NCBI GenBank assembly: GCA_018241995.1
Contig: JAFECT010000008.1
Coordinates: 111,934-175,933 of the forward strand
Length of the DNA stretch: 64,000 nt
Source of the DNA: Pseudomonadota bacterium
GTDB taxonomy: Bacteria; Pseudomonadota; Alphaproteobacteria; Caulobacterales; Caulobacteraceae
Reading direction: 5' to 3'
Made by a program: the position numbers and the translations under genes
Notes under the pieces: model-generated
Told to the model about the DNA's origin: nothing
Databases searched by the model: none
Seen by the model: the letters and a program-made list of their open reading frames with translations, nothing else
Shown: piece after piece, positions 25,379 to 33,473 of the stretch
How positions within the stretch are numbered: position 1 is the stretch's first letter
How the letters are laid out: each line of letters starts with the position of its first letter

Positions 25379-26224
25379 TTACGTTTCCGTTTGTAACGCT
25401 TCGGAGGGGGTCTGATCAAGCCGTTCGGTCAGCGACAAAAGATCAGCCCAAGCTTTCTTTTTCGCCTGGGGCTGTCGCAAGAGGAACGCGGGGTGCAGCG
25501 TCGGTAGAGCTGGCAACACAATTCCGCCTTGTTCCGCGCGCCACTCGAACCAATTCCCGCGCAGCGCGAGAATTCCCTCGTTTCTTTTCAAAACGAATTT
25601 AGCGGATGCCCCACCTGCTAATAGTAATATTCGAGGGCGCACCAAAGTAATCGCCCGCTCCAGGAAGGGCGCGCAGGTGGCCTGTTCTTGGGGGGAGGGC
25701 GTGCGGTTGCCGGGCGGACGCCAGTAGACGGTGTTGGTGATGAACACGCGCTCCGTGAGTCCGGCCGCCGAAAGCATGCGGTCGAGCAGTTTTCCCGCTC
25801 TGCCGACGAACGGAAAACCTTGCGCATCCTCGTCCGCGCCCGGCGCCTCGCCAATGACCATCACCTCGGCCTGAGGATTGCCGCGGGCGAAAACGGCCTG
25901 GCGCGCGCCCTCGTAGCGCAGGGGACAACCCTCGAAGGCGGCGATGGCCTCTTTCAGCTGATCGAGATCCTGGGCCTGGGCGGCCAGGCGATGCGCCTCG
26001 GCGATGCCGGCGGAGACGTCCGGCGCGCGAGCGGCGCTCATGGCCGCGACCGGGGCCGCCGCGGTCGCGGCGGCGATCCGCGCGATGGGGCGCACTTCCG
26101 GCTTGGGTTGGGTCAGGGTGCGGTCGACCGGCGCCTCTTCGTAGAGCGCATCGACGCCCGCATCGCGCCAGAAGGCGACGAGCGACTGGAGCGCGGGGTC
26201 TAGGGGTTCGGATGCGGCGGCCAC
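25379..26224 (-). CDS. uracil-DNA glycosylase-superfamily protein (type 4-like, two Cys only)
   Basis: The 281-residue protein has UDG motif A as [22 protein letters not shown] and the C-terminal HPAFLL segment of the type 4 group, which excises uracil from DNA. A 90-residue N-terminal extension is Ala/Pro-rich. Type 4 enzymes use four Cys for a [4Fe-4S] cluster; here only two Cys exist (in GCPL and TCAPF), so the cluster cannot form in the standard way. The 3' third of the gene (about 25400-25660) has AT-rich third positions unlike its surroundings. The reaction is inferred from the family. Confidence 0.8.
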   Translation of the reverse strand: MAAASEPLDPALQSLVAFWRDAGVDALYEEAPVDRTLTQPKPEVRPIARIAAATAAAPVAAMSAARAPDVSAGIAEAHRLAAQAQDLDQLKEAIAAFEGCPLRYEGARQAVFARGNPQAEVMVIGEAPGADEDAQGFPFVGRAGKLLDRMLSAAGLTERVFITNTVYWRPPGNRTPSPQEQATCAPFLERAITLVRPRILLLAGGASAKFVLKRNEGILALRGNWFEWRAEQGGIVLPALPTLHPAFLLRQPQAKKKAWADLLSLTERLDQTPSEALQTET

Positions 26225-26262
26225 GGAAGCTGTTTACGCCATGCGCCCGATACCCTCCAGAC

Positions 26263-26291
26263 TTGACCGCCCTTACGGCAGGTTTGAATAA
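26263..26291 (+). promoter_or_regulatory. possible promoter of the ETF-QO gene
   Basis: TTGACC (26263-26268) and GAATAA (26286-26291) are separated by 17 bp, 56 bp before the ATG. The -35 is good and the -10 weak. Confidence 0.35.
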
Positions 26292-26346
26292 CCGGACAGC
26301 GGCTCAACCAACCCCGAACGCCGCCGCGCTCAGAAAAGGACGACCG

Positions 26347-28020
26347 ATGGCCGAGGAACCGGCTCGCGAGGCCATGGAATACGATGTGGTGATCGTGGGC
26401 GGAGGCCCGGCGGGCCTCTCGGCGGCGATTCGTCTGAAGCAGCTGGCGGCCGAGGCCGGCAGCGAGATTTCGGTCGCCGTGCTCGAAAAAGGCTCGGAGA
26501 TCGGGGCGCATATCCTCTCGGGCGCGGTGATCGATCCGGTCGGGCTGAACGAACTCATTCCGGACTGGAAGGAGAAGGGCGCGCCGCTGGAGACGCCGGT
26601 GACCAAGGACAAGTTCCTGGTGCTGGGGCCGCAGGGCGTGCTCGACATCACCTGGCTGCCGCAACCCAGCTATATGAAGAACCACGGCTGCTACATCGCC
26701 TCCCTGGCCAACCTGTGCCGCTGGATGGGCGAACAGGCGGAAGGCCTGGGCGTCGAGGTCTATCCCGGCATGGCCGTGTCGGAGACCGTCTTCGACGAGA
26801 CGGGCGCCGTCAAAGGCGTGGTCGCGGGTGTGTTCGGCGTGGCCAAGGACGGCCATCACAAGCCGGACTATCAGCCTGGCCTGGAGTTGCACGCCAAGTA
26901 CGTCCTCTACGCGGAGGGCGCGCGTGGCTCCCAGTCCAAGGCCCTGATCAAGCACTTCGGCCTGCACGAGAACTGCGAGCCGCAGAAGTACGGCATCGGC
27001 CTGAAGGAGATCTGGCAGGTCGCGCCGGAGAAGTTCCAGCCCGGTCTGGTGCAGCATTCCATGGGCTGGCCGCTCGACGACAAGACCAGCGGCGGCTCGT
27101 TCCTGTACCACTTCGGCGACCGCTACGTTTCGATCGGCTATGTGGTGCCGCTGAACTACCGCAACCCGTACCTGTCGCCCTTCGACGAATTCCAGCGCTT
27201 CAAGCATCACCCCGCGGTGAAGCCGACGCTCGAGGGCGGTCGCCGCATCGCCTATGGCGCGCGCGCCATTACCCAAGGCGGGTTCCAGTCGGTGCCCAAG
27301 CTGGCCTTCCCGGGCGGCGCCCTGATCGGCTGTTCGGCCGGCTTCGTGAACGTGCCGCGCATCAAGGGCAGCCACAACGCCATCACCACCGGCAAGCTGG
27401 CCGCCGAGGCCGCCTTCGCCGCGGTCGCCGCGGGCCGCTCGCGCGACGTGCTGGTCGAGTACGAGGAAGCCTACCGCCGCTCGCGCGTGTGGAAGGAGCT
27501 GCGCAAGGTCAGGAACGTCAAGCCGCTGCTCAACAAGCTCGGCAACACCCTTGGTGTGCTGGCCGGCGGCATCGACATGGCCATCACCAACATCACCGGC
27601 GGCTGGTCGCCGTTCGGCACGCTCAAGCACGGCAAGACCGATGCGGAGGCGACCGAGCCCGCTGCCAAGCACAAGCCCATCGCCTATCCCAAGCCCGACG
27701 GGGTGATCAGCTTCGACAAGCTGTCATCGGTGTTCCTGTCCAACACCAACCACGATGAGGATCAGCCCAGCCACCTGGTGCTGGTGGATCCCTCGATCCC
27801 CATCCGCGTGAACCTGCCGGAATGGGCCGAGCCGGCGCAGCGTTACTGCCCGGCGGCGGTCTATGAAGTGCTGCGCGACGAGGACGGGTCGAACCCGCGC
27901 TTCCAGATCAACGCCCAGAACTGCGTCCACTGCAAAACCTGCGACATCAAGGACCCGTCGCAGAACATCCAATGGACCACACCCGAGGGCGGCGGCGGGC
28001 CGAACTATCCGAACATGTGA
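26347..28020 (+). CDS. electron-transfer flavoprotein:ubiquinone oxidoreductase
   Basis: The 557-residue protein moves electrons from reduced electron-transfer flavoprotein to ubiquinone at the inner membrane, linking acyl-CoA and amino-acid oxidation to respiration. The FAD-binding motif is VVIVGGGPAGLSAAIRL (about residues 14-30). The C-terminus carries a [4Fe-4S] ferredoxin-like domain with CPAAVYEV and NCVHCKTCDIKDPSQNI. The length is normal. The start ATG at 26347 follows AAAAGGA; an upstream ATG would add 45 unrelated residues. The gene stands alone. Confidence 0.95.
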   Translation: MAEEPAREAMEYDVVIVGGGPAGLSAAIRLKQLAAEAGSEISVAVLEKGSEIGAHILSGAVIDPVGLNELIPDWKEKGAPLETPVTKDKFLVLGPQGVLDITWLPQPSYMKNHGCYIASLANLCRWMGEQAEGLGVEVYPGMAVSETVFDETGAVKGVVAGVFGVAKDGHHKPDYQPGLELHAKYVLYAEGARGSQSKALIKHFGLHENCEPQKYGIGLKEIWQVAPEKFQPGLVQHSMGWPLDDKTSGGSFLYHFGDRYVSIGYVVPLNYRNPYLSPFDEFQRFKHHPAVKPTLEGGRRIAYGARAITQGGFQSVPKLAFPGGALIGCSAGFVNVPRIKGSHNAITTGKLAAEAAFAAVAAGRSRDVLVEYEEAYRRSRVWKELRKVRNVKPLLNKLGNTLGVLAGGIDMAITNITGGWSPFGTLKHGKTDAEATEPAAKHKPIAYPKPDGVISFDKLSSVFLSNTNHDEDQPSHLVLVDPSIPIRVNLPEWAEPAQRYCPAAVYEVLRDEDGSNPRFQINAQNCVHCKTCDIKDPSQNIQWTTPEGGGGPNYPNM

Positions 28021-28130
28021 CGCCCGCAGGGCGGGACAGATGCACGCGCCTGACGTGATTTCGCTTGGCCCTGCGCGCGGCTGGATTATCTAGCCTTGTG
28101 GGGTGTTCGAGCCTGCCCGAAAGGCGCTTT

Positions 28131-29828
28131 ATGTTTCGTCCGGTATCGCTTCTCGTTCTCGCCGCGGCCTGCGCGCTCGGCGCGCCCGCCCTGGCGCAGA
28201 ACGTCGACCAGTCCAAGATCGGGCCTTCGGTGGAGCAGCGCTCGCTCTACGGCGCCTTCCTGGCCGGGCGCGAGGCGATGCGCGAGGGCGACGCCCAGAC
28301 CGGGGCCCAGCTGCTCGTCGGGGCCGCCAACACCGAGCCTGCCGACAGCCTGCTGCGTGACCGCGCCTTCACCGCCGCCCTGATCGCCGGCGACGTGGGC
28401 TCCGCCGCCCGCTTCGCGCCGCCCGCCACCGAGCCTGCCTCGCCGGTGCGCGACCTGGGCCGCGTGACCCGCGCCATCGAGGCGCTGTCGATCGGCAAGG
28501 GCGACGCCCTGGCCGAACTCAGCGCGCCGGTCGCCGCGCCCCACCACGCGGCGGCCATGCTGCTGACGCCCTACGCCCAGGCCGCGGCCGGTCAGTGGGA
28601 CAAGGCGACAGCCCCTCACGACGCGGACGGCGAACGCCTGGTCGAACTGCTGGACCGCGCCGCCCGGGCCCAGCTCCTGGAGCTGCACGGCCAGACCGCG
28701 GAGGCGGAGGTCCTGTACAAGGGCTTGGCCACCGATCCTTTCGCCGCCGCCCTCTATCAGACGTCGTATGGCGAGTTCCTGGAGCGGCGCGGCCGCTGGG
28801 AGGACGCCATCGCCTTCTACAACGAGGCGATGAAAGGGCCGGCCGCCGACGCGGCCCTTGTGCAGGCGCGCCAGCGCGCCCTGCGCCACGACCGTCCGCC
28901 CGCCGCCCCCGACATCCGCCACGGCGCGGCGCAGGCCATGTCCTACGCCTCCGCGGCCATGGGGGCCGGACGCCAGGCGGAGCTTTCGCTGATCTACGCC
29001 TACCTGGCCCTGAGGCTCGATCCCGGCCTCGACCAGGCCTACGTGTTCGCCGGCGACGCCATGGTGCTGGCGCACAACGAGGCCGAAGCGCGCGCGGCCT
29101 GGGACAAGGTGCGGCCGGGGTCGGGCTACTATGCCGAGGCGCGCCTGCGCACGGCCTACAGCTTCCAGCGTTCGGGCGACATTCCTGCCGGCTTGCAGGC
29201 GCTGAGGATGGTCATGTCGGCCGCGCCGATGAACCTGCAGGCGCAATACTCCTATGCCGACCTGCTGCAGACGCATGGCGACTACGCCGAGTCCGCACAG
29301 ATGCTGGACAAGCTGGTGGCCGAGGGCGGCGACCGCGACTGGCGCGTGCTGTTCATGCGAGCCGGTGTCCGCGACAAGCTCGGCCGCTGGGACGAGGCCA
29401 AGGCCGACCTGGACGCTGCGATCGCCATCGCGCCCAACGAGCCGGACCTGTTGAACTACCTCGGCTACAACCTGATCGACCGCGGCGAGGACGTGCCGCG
29501 CGGCATGAGCCTGGTCGAGCGGGCGGTGGCGGGGCGACCGAACTCCGGCGCCATGAAGGATTCGCTGGGCTGGGCCCACTATCGCCTCGGCGACTACGCC
29601 AAGGCCGTGGAGGTTCTGGAGGCGGCGGTCCTGCTCGATCCTTCGGACGCCGCGACCAACGATCACCTCGGCGACGCCTACTGGCGCGTGGGACGCAAGG
29701 ACGAGGCCGGGTTCCAGTGGCGCCGGGTCCTGACCCTGCAGGCGGAGGCGTCGCTGAAGGCCTCGGTCGAGGCCAAGCTGAGGGACGGCCTGAAGGACGC
29801 GGGCGAGACCAAGCGCGCGGGTCTATGA
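28131..29828 (+). CDS. exported tetratricopeptide-repeat protein
   Basis: The 565-residue protein has a signal peptide (residues 1-23, ending ALAQN) and many TPR-like helical pairs. The clearest are in the C-terminal half, for example RWDEAKADLDAAIAIAPNEPDLLNYLGYNLID and YAKAVEVLEAAVLLDPSDAATNDHLGDAYWRVGR (each read in pieces). TPRs mediate protein contacts; the partner is unknown and the location should be periplasmic. Its stop overlaps the ispE start as ATGA, so the two are translationally coupled. This TPR-ispE pairing recurs in alphaproteobacteria. Confidence 0.85.
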   Translation: MFRPVSLLVLAAACALGAPALAQNVDQSKIGPSVEQRSLYGAFLAGREAMREGDAQTGAQLLVGAANTEPADSLLRDRAFTAALIAGDVGSAARFAPPATEPASPVRDLGRVTRAIEALSIGKGDALAELSAPVAAPHHAAAMLLTPYAQAAAGQWDKATAPHDADGERLVELLDRAARAQLLELHGQTAEAEVLYKGLATDPFAAALYQTSYGEFLERRGRWEDAIAFYNEAMKGPAADAALVQARQRALRHDRPPAAPDIRHGAAQAMSYASAAMGAGRQAELSLIYAYLALRLDPGLDQAYVFAGDAMVLAHNEAEARAAWDKVRPGSGYYAEARLRTAYSFQRSGDIPAGLQALRMVMSAAPMNLQAQYSYADLLQTHGDYAESAQMLDKLVAEGGDRDWRVLFMRAGVRDKLGRWDEAKADLDAAIAIAPNEPDLLNYLGYNLIDRGEDVPRGMSLVERAVAGRPNSGAMKDSLGWAHYRLGDYAKAVEVLEAAVLLDPSDAATNDHLGDAYWRVGRKDEAGFQWRRVLTLQAEASLKASVEAKLRDGLKDAGETKRAGL

Positions 29829-30715
29829 CCTCGCCCGGTTTCGCGCCGGCCAAGGTCAATCTGTTCCTGCACGTCGGGGCGTCTGACGCCGACGGCTATC
29901 ACCCGATCTCGAGCCTGGTCGCCTTCGCCGACGTAGGCGACCGGGTGAGCCTGATCCCCGCGGAGACGGCCGAGTTCGTGGTCGAAGGCGCTTTCGCCGC
30001 GGCGCTGAGGGGATTCGACCCCGCCGACAACCTGGTGCTCAAGGCCGTGCGCGCGCTGGAGGCCGAGATCGGAGGGCGCATCGGCCCGCTGCGCATCGTG
30101 CTGGACAAGGCCATGCCCATCGCCGCGGGCCTGGGCGGCGGATCGGCGGACGCGGGCGCGGCCCTGCGCCTGCTGGCCGGGCTGTTCGAGCCGGCGCTGC
30201 CGCGCGGGCTGCTGCTGCAGGCCGCGGCGGCGGTCGGGGCGGACGGGCCGATGTGCGTGGAGAGCCGCGCCTGCATCGCCGAGGGCAGGGGAGAGCGGCT
30301 TTCGCCCGCCCCGGGCCTGCCGGAGCTGCACGCGGTGCTGGTCAATCCGGGCCTCCCTTCGCCGACCGGAGCGGTCTATCGGGCCTATGACGCCGCCGGC
30401 GCCTCCGGCGACGCCCTGAGGCCGTCGCTGCCCGACGCCTTCGAGTCCGCCGAGGAGCTTGCCGCCGTCCTGGCCGGGTCGACCAGGAATGACCTGGAGG
30501 CGCCTGCCGTCGAGCTGGAGCCGGCCATCGGCGCCATGCTGGCGCGCTTGCGCGACGCGCCCCAGGCCCTGTTCGCGCGCATGTCCGGCTCCGGAGCCAC
30601 CGGCTTCGCCCTGTGCGCCGGCGAGATCGAGGCCCAGAGCCTCGCCGAAACCCTGTGCGGGGAACGGCCGGACTGGTGGGTCAAGCCTTGTCGCCTGGGT
30701 CACGGCTTAAGCTGA
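29825..30715 (+). CDS. ispE: 4-diphosphocytidyl-2-C-methyl-D-erythritol kinase
   Basis: The 296-residue GHMP kinase phosphorylates the 2-hydroxyl of CDP-ME in the non-mevalonate isoprenoid pathway. The substrate motif is APAKVNLFLHVG near the N-terminus, the ATP loop is PIAAGLGGGSADAGAALR (about residue 100), and the C-terminal motif is FARMSGSGATGFAL. The ATGA overlap with the TPR gene fixes the start. Length and motifs are standard. Confidence 0.95.
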   Translation: MTSPGFAPAKVNLFLHVGASDADGYHPISSLVAFADVGDRVSLIPAETAEFVVEGAFAAALRGFDPADNLVLKAVRALEAEIGGRIGPLRIVLDKAMPIAAGLGGGSADAGAALRLLAGLFEPALPRGLLLQAAAAVGADGPMCVESRACIAEGRGERLSPAPGLPELHAVLVNPGLPSPTGAVYRAYDAAGASGDALRPSLPDAFESAEELAAVLAGSTRNDLEAPAVELEPAIGAMLARLRDAPQALFARMSGSGATGFALCAGEIEAQSLAETLCGERPDWWVKPCRLGHGLS

Positions 30716-30848
30716 GCCATAAGCAGCGACTCAGCACGCTTACAGCAAGCTTGAATAAAAGCGTCGCTTTTGCGCGAACCAACCTCGCCGCGAGGCGTTG
30801 TTCGCCTGCAGATCACGTAAGTCGGGGGAGCTTCTTGGAGCAGACGAC

Positions 30849-31262
30849 ATGCGTAGACTTGAACTGGCGATCGGAGCGGCCGCGCTTGCGCTGATGGCGG
30901 CCCCCGCCTTCGCCCAATCGACCGAGGGGCCGATGGCCACTCCGAACTCGATGAACACCACGGGGCCCACGACCTGCACGACGCCGACCGACGTGACGTG
31001 CCCGAACGTGGCCCGCCCCGCCGCGGCTCCGCCCAGCAACGCTGTGCCCAGCGAGCAGACGCCGAACACCGTCGGCATGCCCGCGACCGCGCCGATGCCG
31101 ACCGACGCCTCCAGCGTGGCGACGCGGCAGTACACCTCCACCGACGGCACGAACGTTCAGGTGGTGACCAACGGCCCGGTGCCAGACACCGCCGAGAACC
31201 GCCGCAAGTACGGCGGGCCGCGCAGCCGCGCCGGTCGTCGCACGACGCCCGCCGGCAACTGA
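30849..31262 (+). CDS. small exported protein with NGPVPDT C-terminal signature (1)
   Basis: The 137-residue protein has a signal peptide (ending AFAQS) and a Pro/Thr/Ala-rich, probably disordered middle with two Cys (TTCTTPTDVTCPN). Its C-terminal 35 residues contain VVTNGPVPDTAENRRKYGGP then SRAGRRTTPAGN. The same signature ends the next gene's product. I do not recognise a named family. The two genes are 21 bp apart and probably form an operon. The role is unknown; an envelope location is inferred from the signal peptide. Confidence 0.7.
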   Translation: MRRLELAIGAAALALMAAPAFAQSTEGPMATPNSMNTTGPTTCTTPTDVTCPNVARPAAAPPSNAVPSEQTPNTVGMPATAPMPTDASSVATRQYTSTDGTNVQVVTNGPVPDTAENRRKYGGPRSRAGRRTTPAGN

Positions 31263-31283
31263 TCGAGTTGAGGAGTACAACCC

Positions 31284-31763
31284 ATGCGTAAGAGCGCATT
31301 GATCCTTGCGGGCGTCTTCTCGCTCGCCGCCACCGCCGCCTTCGCCCAGGCCGAGCCCGGCCGCGCCGACACCCGCATCGACGACGGGTCCTGCTACGCC
31401 AAGGGCTATGAGGCCCAGCGCTCGGCCGACCGTCGCTCGGAAGGCGACATCCCGGTCAAGAAGGGCTTGACCCCGGCCGAGAAGCGGTTCGCCGAAAAGT
31501 GCGGCGTCGCGGTGACGGAAGACGCGCCGCCGCCGCCCCCGCCGCCGGAACCCCCGGCTCCGCCGCCTCCGCCTCCGCCGCCCCCGGCTGCTGAGACCCC
31601 GCCGCCGCCGGCGCCCGCCGCCGAGCCGGTGCGCCAGTACAGCAGCGAAGCCACGGTGCAGGTGATCACCAACGGGCCGGTGCCCGACACGCCCGAGAAT
31701 CGCGCCCGCTTCGGCGGTCCGATGAGCCGGGCCGGCCGTCACACGGTCCCGGCCGGCAACTAG
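31284..31763 (+). CDS. small exported protein with NGPVPDT C-terminal signature (2)
   Basis: The 159-residue protein has a signal peptide (ending AAFAQ). An N-terminal segment with two Cys follows (DDGSCYAKGYEAQRS, KKGLTPAEKRFAEKCG), then a long polyproline tract (residues about 84-115). The C-terminus has VITNGPVPDTPENRARFGGP followed by SRAGRHTVPAGN. The polyproline could span peptidoglycan or bind a partner. It is followed by a good terminator. The family is unnamed as far as I can tell. Confidence 0.72.
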   Translation: MRKSALILAGVFSLAATAAFAQAEPGRADTRIDDGSCYAKGYEAQRSADRRSEGDIPVKKGLTPAEKRFAEKCGVAVTEDAPPPPPPPEPPAPPPPPPPPPAAETPPPPAPAAEPVRQYSSEATVQVITNGPVPDTPENRARFGGPMSRAGRHTVPAGN

Positions 31764-31785
31764 GCCGGCCGACCACCAGGACGCC

Positions 31786-31825
31786 ACGGCGGCGGGGCCT
31801 GATCCAGGCTCCGCCGTCTTGTTTT
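31786..31825 (+). terminator. terminator of the NGPVPDT gene pair
   Basis: ACGGCGG pairs with CCGCCGT and GCCT with AGGC, followed by CTTGTTTT, starting 22 bp after the stop codon. Confidence 0.8.
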
Positions 31826-31970
31826 GGTCACGCGGGGGGAAACAAACCGCCCCCTTCGCGGGTCATGACCTGGGGCGTCACACCAAGTCTGGGGTCACGA
31901 CAGGCGCGCCGGCCGATTCGACATCGGCGCGGGCGCCGCCTGATTTCGAGTAAGAGGACACGTACCGCGT

Positions 31971-32495
31971 ATGCGCATCGCACGACTGCTTCCCGCCGTT
32001 TCCGCAGCGGCGCTCTTCGCCGCCGCCTTGACCGCGCCCGCCCTGGCCCAATCCGCGTCTCCGGCCGCGGCCTCAGGGTCGGGCGACGTGATCGAGACCC
32101 TCAAGGCCCAGGGTCAGTTCACGACCTTCCTGAAGCTCGCCGACGCGGCCGGCGAGACCGACATGCTGAAGAATTCGCAGGCAGTGACCATCTTCGCCCC
32201 GACCGACCAGGCCTTCGCCGCCCTGCCGCCGGGCACGGTCGACAACTGGCTCAAGCCCGAGAACAAGGCGGCGCTGGAGCACGTGGTGCTCTACCACACC
32301 ATCAACGCCAAGGTGGCTTCGAGCCAGCTCCTGGACCACAAGGGCCCGGTGCCGACGGGAGCGACCGCGCCGGTCGTGCTCGACGGCGGCGGCGGCAAGA
32401 TCAAGGCCGACGACGCCAATGTGACCAAGGCCGACGTGCCGGCCAGCAACGGCGCGATCTTCGTGGTGGACAAGGTGCTCCAGCCCAAGGGCTGA
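31971..32495 (+). CDS. secreted fasciclin (FAS1) domain protein
   Basis: The 174-residue protein has a signal peptide (ending PALAQS) and one FAS1 domain. Its hallmarks are TFLKLADAAGETDMLKNSQAVTIFAPTDQAFAALP (in pieces), LEHVVLYHTINAKV, and the terminal FVVDKVLQPKG. FAS1 domains are extracellular adhesion modules and in bacteria are often small periplasmic or secreted proteins. The ATG at 31971 starts the signal peptide; a longer overlapping frame is spurious. A terminator follows. Confidence 0.88.
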   Translation: MRIARLLPAVSAAALFAAALTAPALAQSASPAAASGSGDVIETLKAQGQFTTFLKLADAAGETDMLKNSQAVTIFAPTDQAFAALPPGTVDNWLKPENKAALEHVVLYHTINAKVASSQLLDHKGPVPTGATAPVVLDGGGGKIKADDANVTKADVPASNGAIFVVDKVLQPKG

Positions 32496-32522
32496 ACGGC
32501 GTTCACACGGCTTGATGCATCG

Positions 32523-32555
32523 GTCGGCGGGCCCTATGGTCCGCCGACTTTTTTT
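32523..32555 (+). terminator. terminator of the fasciclin gene
   Basis: GTCGGCGG and CCGCCGAC flank a 10-nt loop and are followed by seven or more T residues. It ends 31 bp before the glyQ start. Confidence 0.88.
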
Positions 32556-32585
32556 GCACCTGCGAACACTCCCCGAAGAGCCTCC

Positions 32586-33473
32586 GTGTCCGAAGAGCCG
32601 CTATCGTTTCAGGACCTGGTCCTGACGCTTCAGAACTATTGGAGCGAACAGGGTTGCCTGATCCTCCAGCCTTATGACGTCGAGGTGGGCGCGGGCACCC
32701 TGCACCCGGCCACGGTGCTGCGCGCGCTGGGGCCCAAGCCCTGGAACGCCGCCTATGTGCAGCCCTCGCGCCGTCCGGCGGACGGGCGCTATGGCGAGAA
32801 CCCGAACCGGCTGCAGCACTACTATCAGTTCCAGGTGATCCTGAAGCCGAACCCCGAGAACCTGCAGGACCTGTATCTGGGCTCGCTGCGCGCCATCGGC
32901 ATCGACCCGATGCTGCACGACATCCGCTTCGTCGAGGACGACTGGGAGAACCCCACCGTGGGGGCCTGGGGCCTGGGCTGGGAGGTCTGGTGCGACGGAA
33001 TGGAGGTGACCCAGTACACCTACTTCCAGCAGGTGGGCGGCCTGGACGTGTTCCCGGTGGCGGGCGAGCTGACCTACGGCCTGGAGCGCCTGTGCATGTA
33101 TGTGCAGGGCGTCGACAACGTCTACGACCTGAAGTTCAACAAGGCGGGCGTGACCTACGGCGAGGTGTTCCTGGAGGCGGAGCGCGAGTTCTCGGCCTTC
33201 AACTTCGAGGTCACCGACGTCGAGACCGTGAAGCGCCAGTTCGAGGACATGGAGCGGCAGGTGCCGCGCATCCTGGCGTCGAAGGGCCCGCAGGGGCAGC
33301 AGCTGGTGCTCCCGGCCTACGACCACGTGCTGAAGGCCAGCCACCTGTTCAACCTGATGGATGCGCGCGGCGCCATCGCGGTCGCCGAGCGCCAGAGCTA
33401 CATCGGCCGCATCCGCGATCTCTGTAAGATGTGCGCCGAGGCCTGGGTGGCCGGCCCCGGAGGCCAGGCCTGA
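32586..33473 (+). CDS. glyQ: glycine--tRNA ligase alpha subunit
   Basis: The 295-residue catalytic subunit of the bacterial alpha2beta2 glycyl-tRNA synthetase has class II motifs: [24 protein letters not shown] (in pieces), [27 protein letters not shown] and [19 protein letters not shown]. The start codon is GTG. The TGA stop shares its A with the ATG of glyS, giving a tight alpha-beta operon. Confidence 0.97.
   Translation: MSEEPLSFQDLVLTLQNYWSEQGCLILQPYDVEVGAGTLHPATVLRALGPKPWNAAYVQPSRRPADGRYGENPNRLQHYYQFQVILKPNPENLQDLYLGSLRAIGIDPMLHDIRFVEDDWENPTVGAWGLGWEVWCDGMEVTQYTYFQQVGGLDVFPVAGELTYGLERLCMYVQGVDNVYDLKFNKAGVTYGEVFLEAEREFSAFNFEVTDVETVKRQFEDMERQVPRILASKGPQGQQLVLPAYDHVLKASHLFNLMDARGAIAVAERQSYIGRIRDLCKMCAEAWVAGPGGQA

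Noticed and set aside
30757..30771. AAAAGCG-T-CGCTTTT palindrome after ispE
   Set aside because: The stem is short and AT-flanked; it could be a weak terminator or operator, but nothing else supports it.
31553..31625. A run of CCG/CCT triplets as a simple repeat
   Set aside because: It encodes the polyproline tract of the exported protein and needs no separate explanation.
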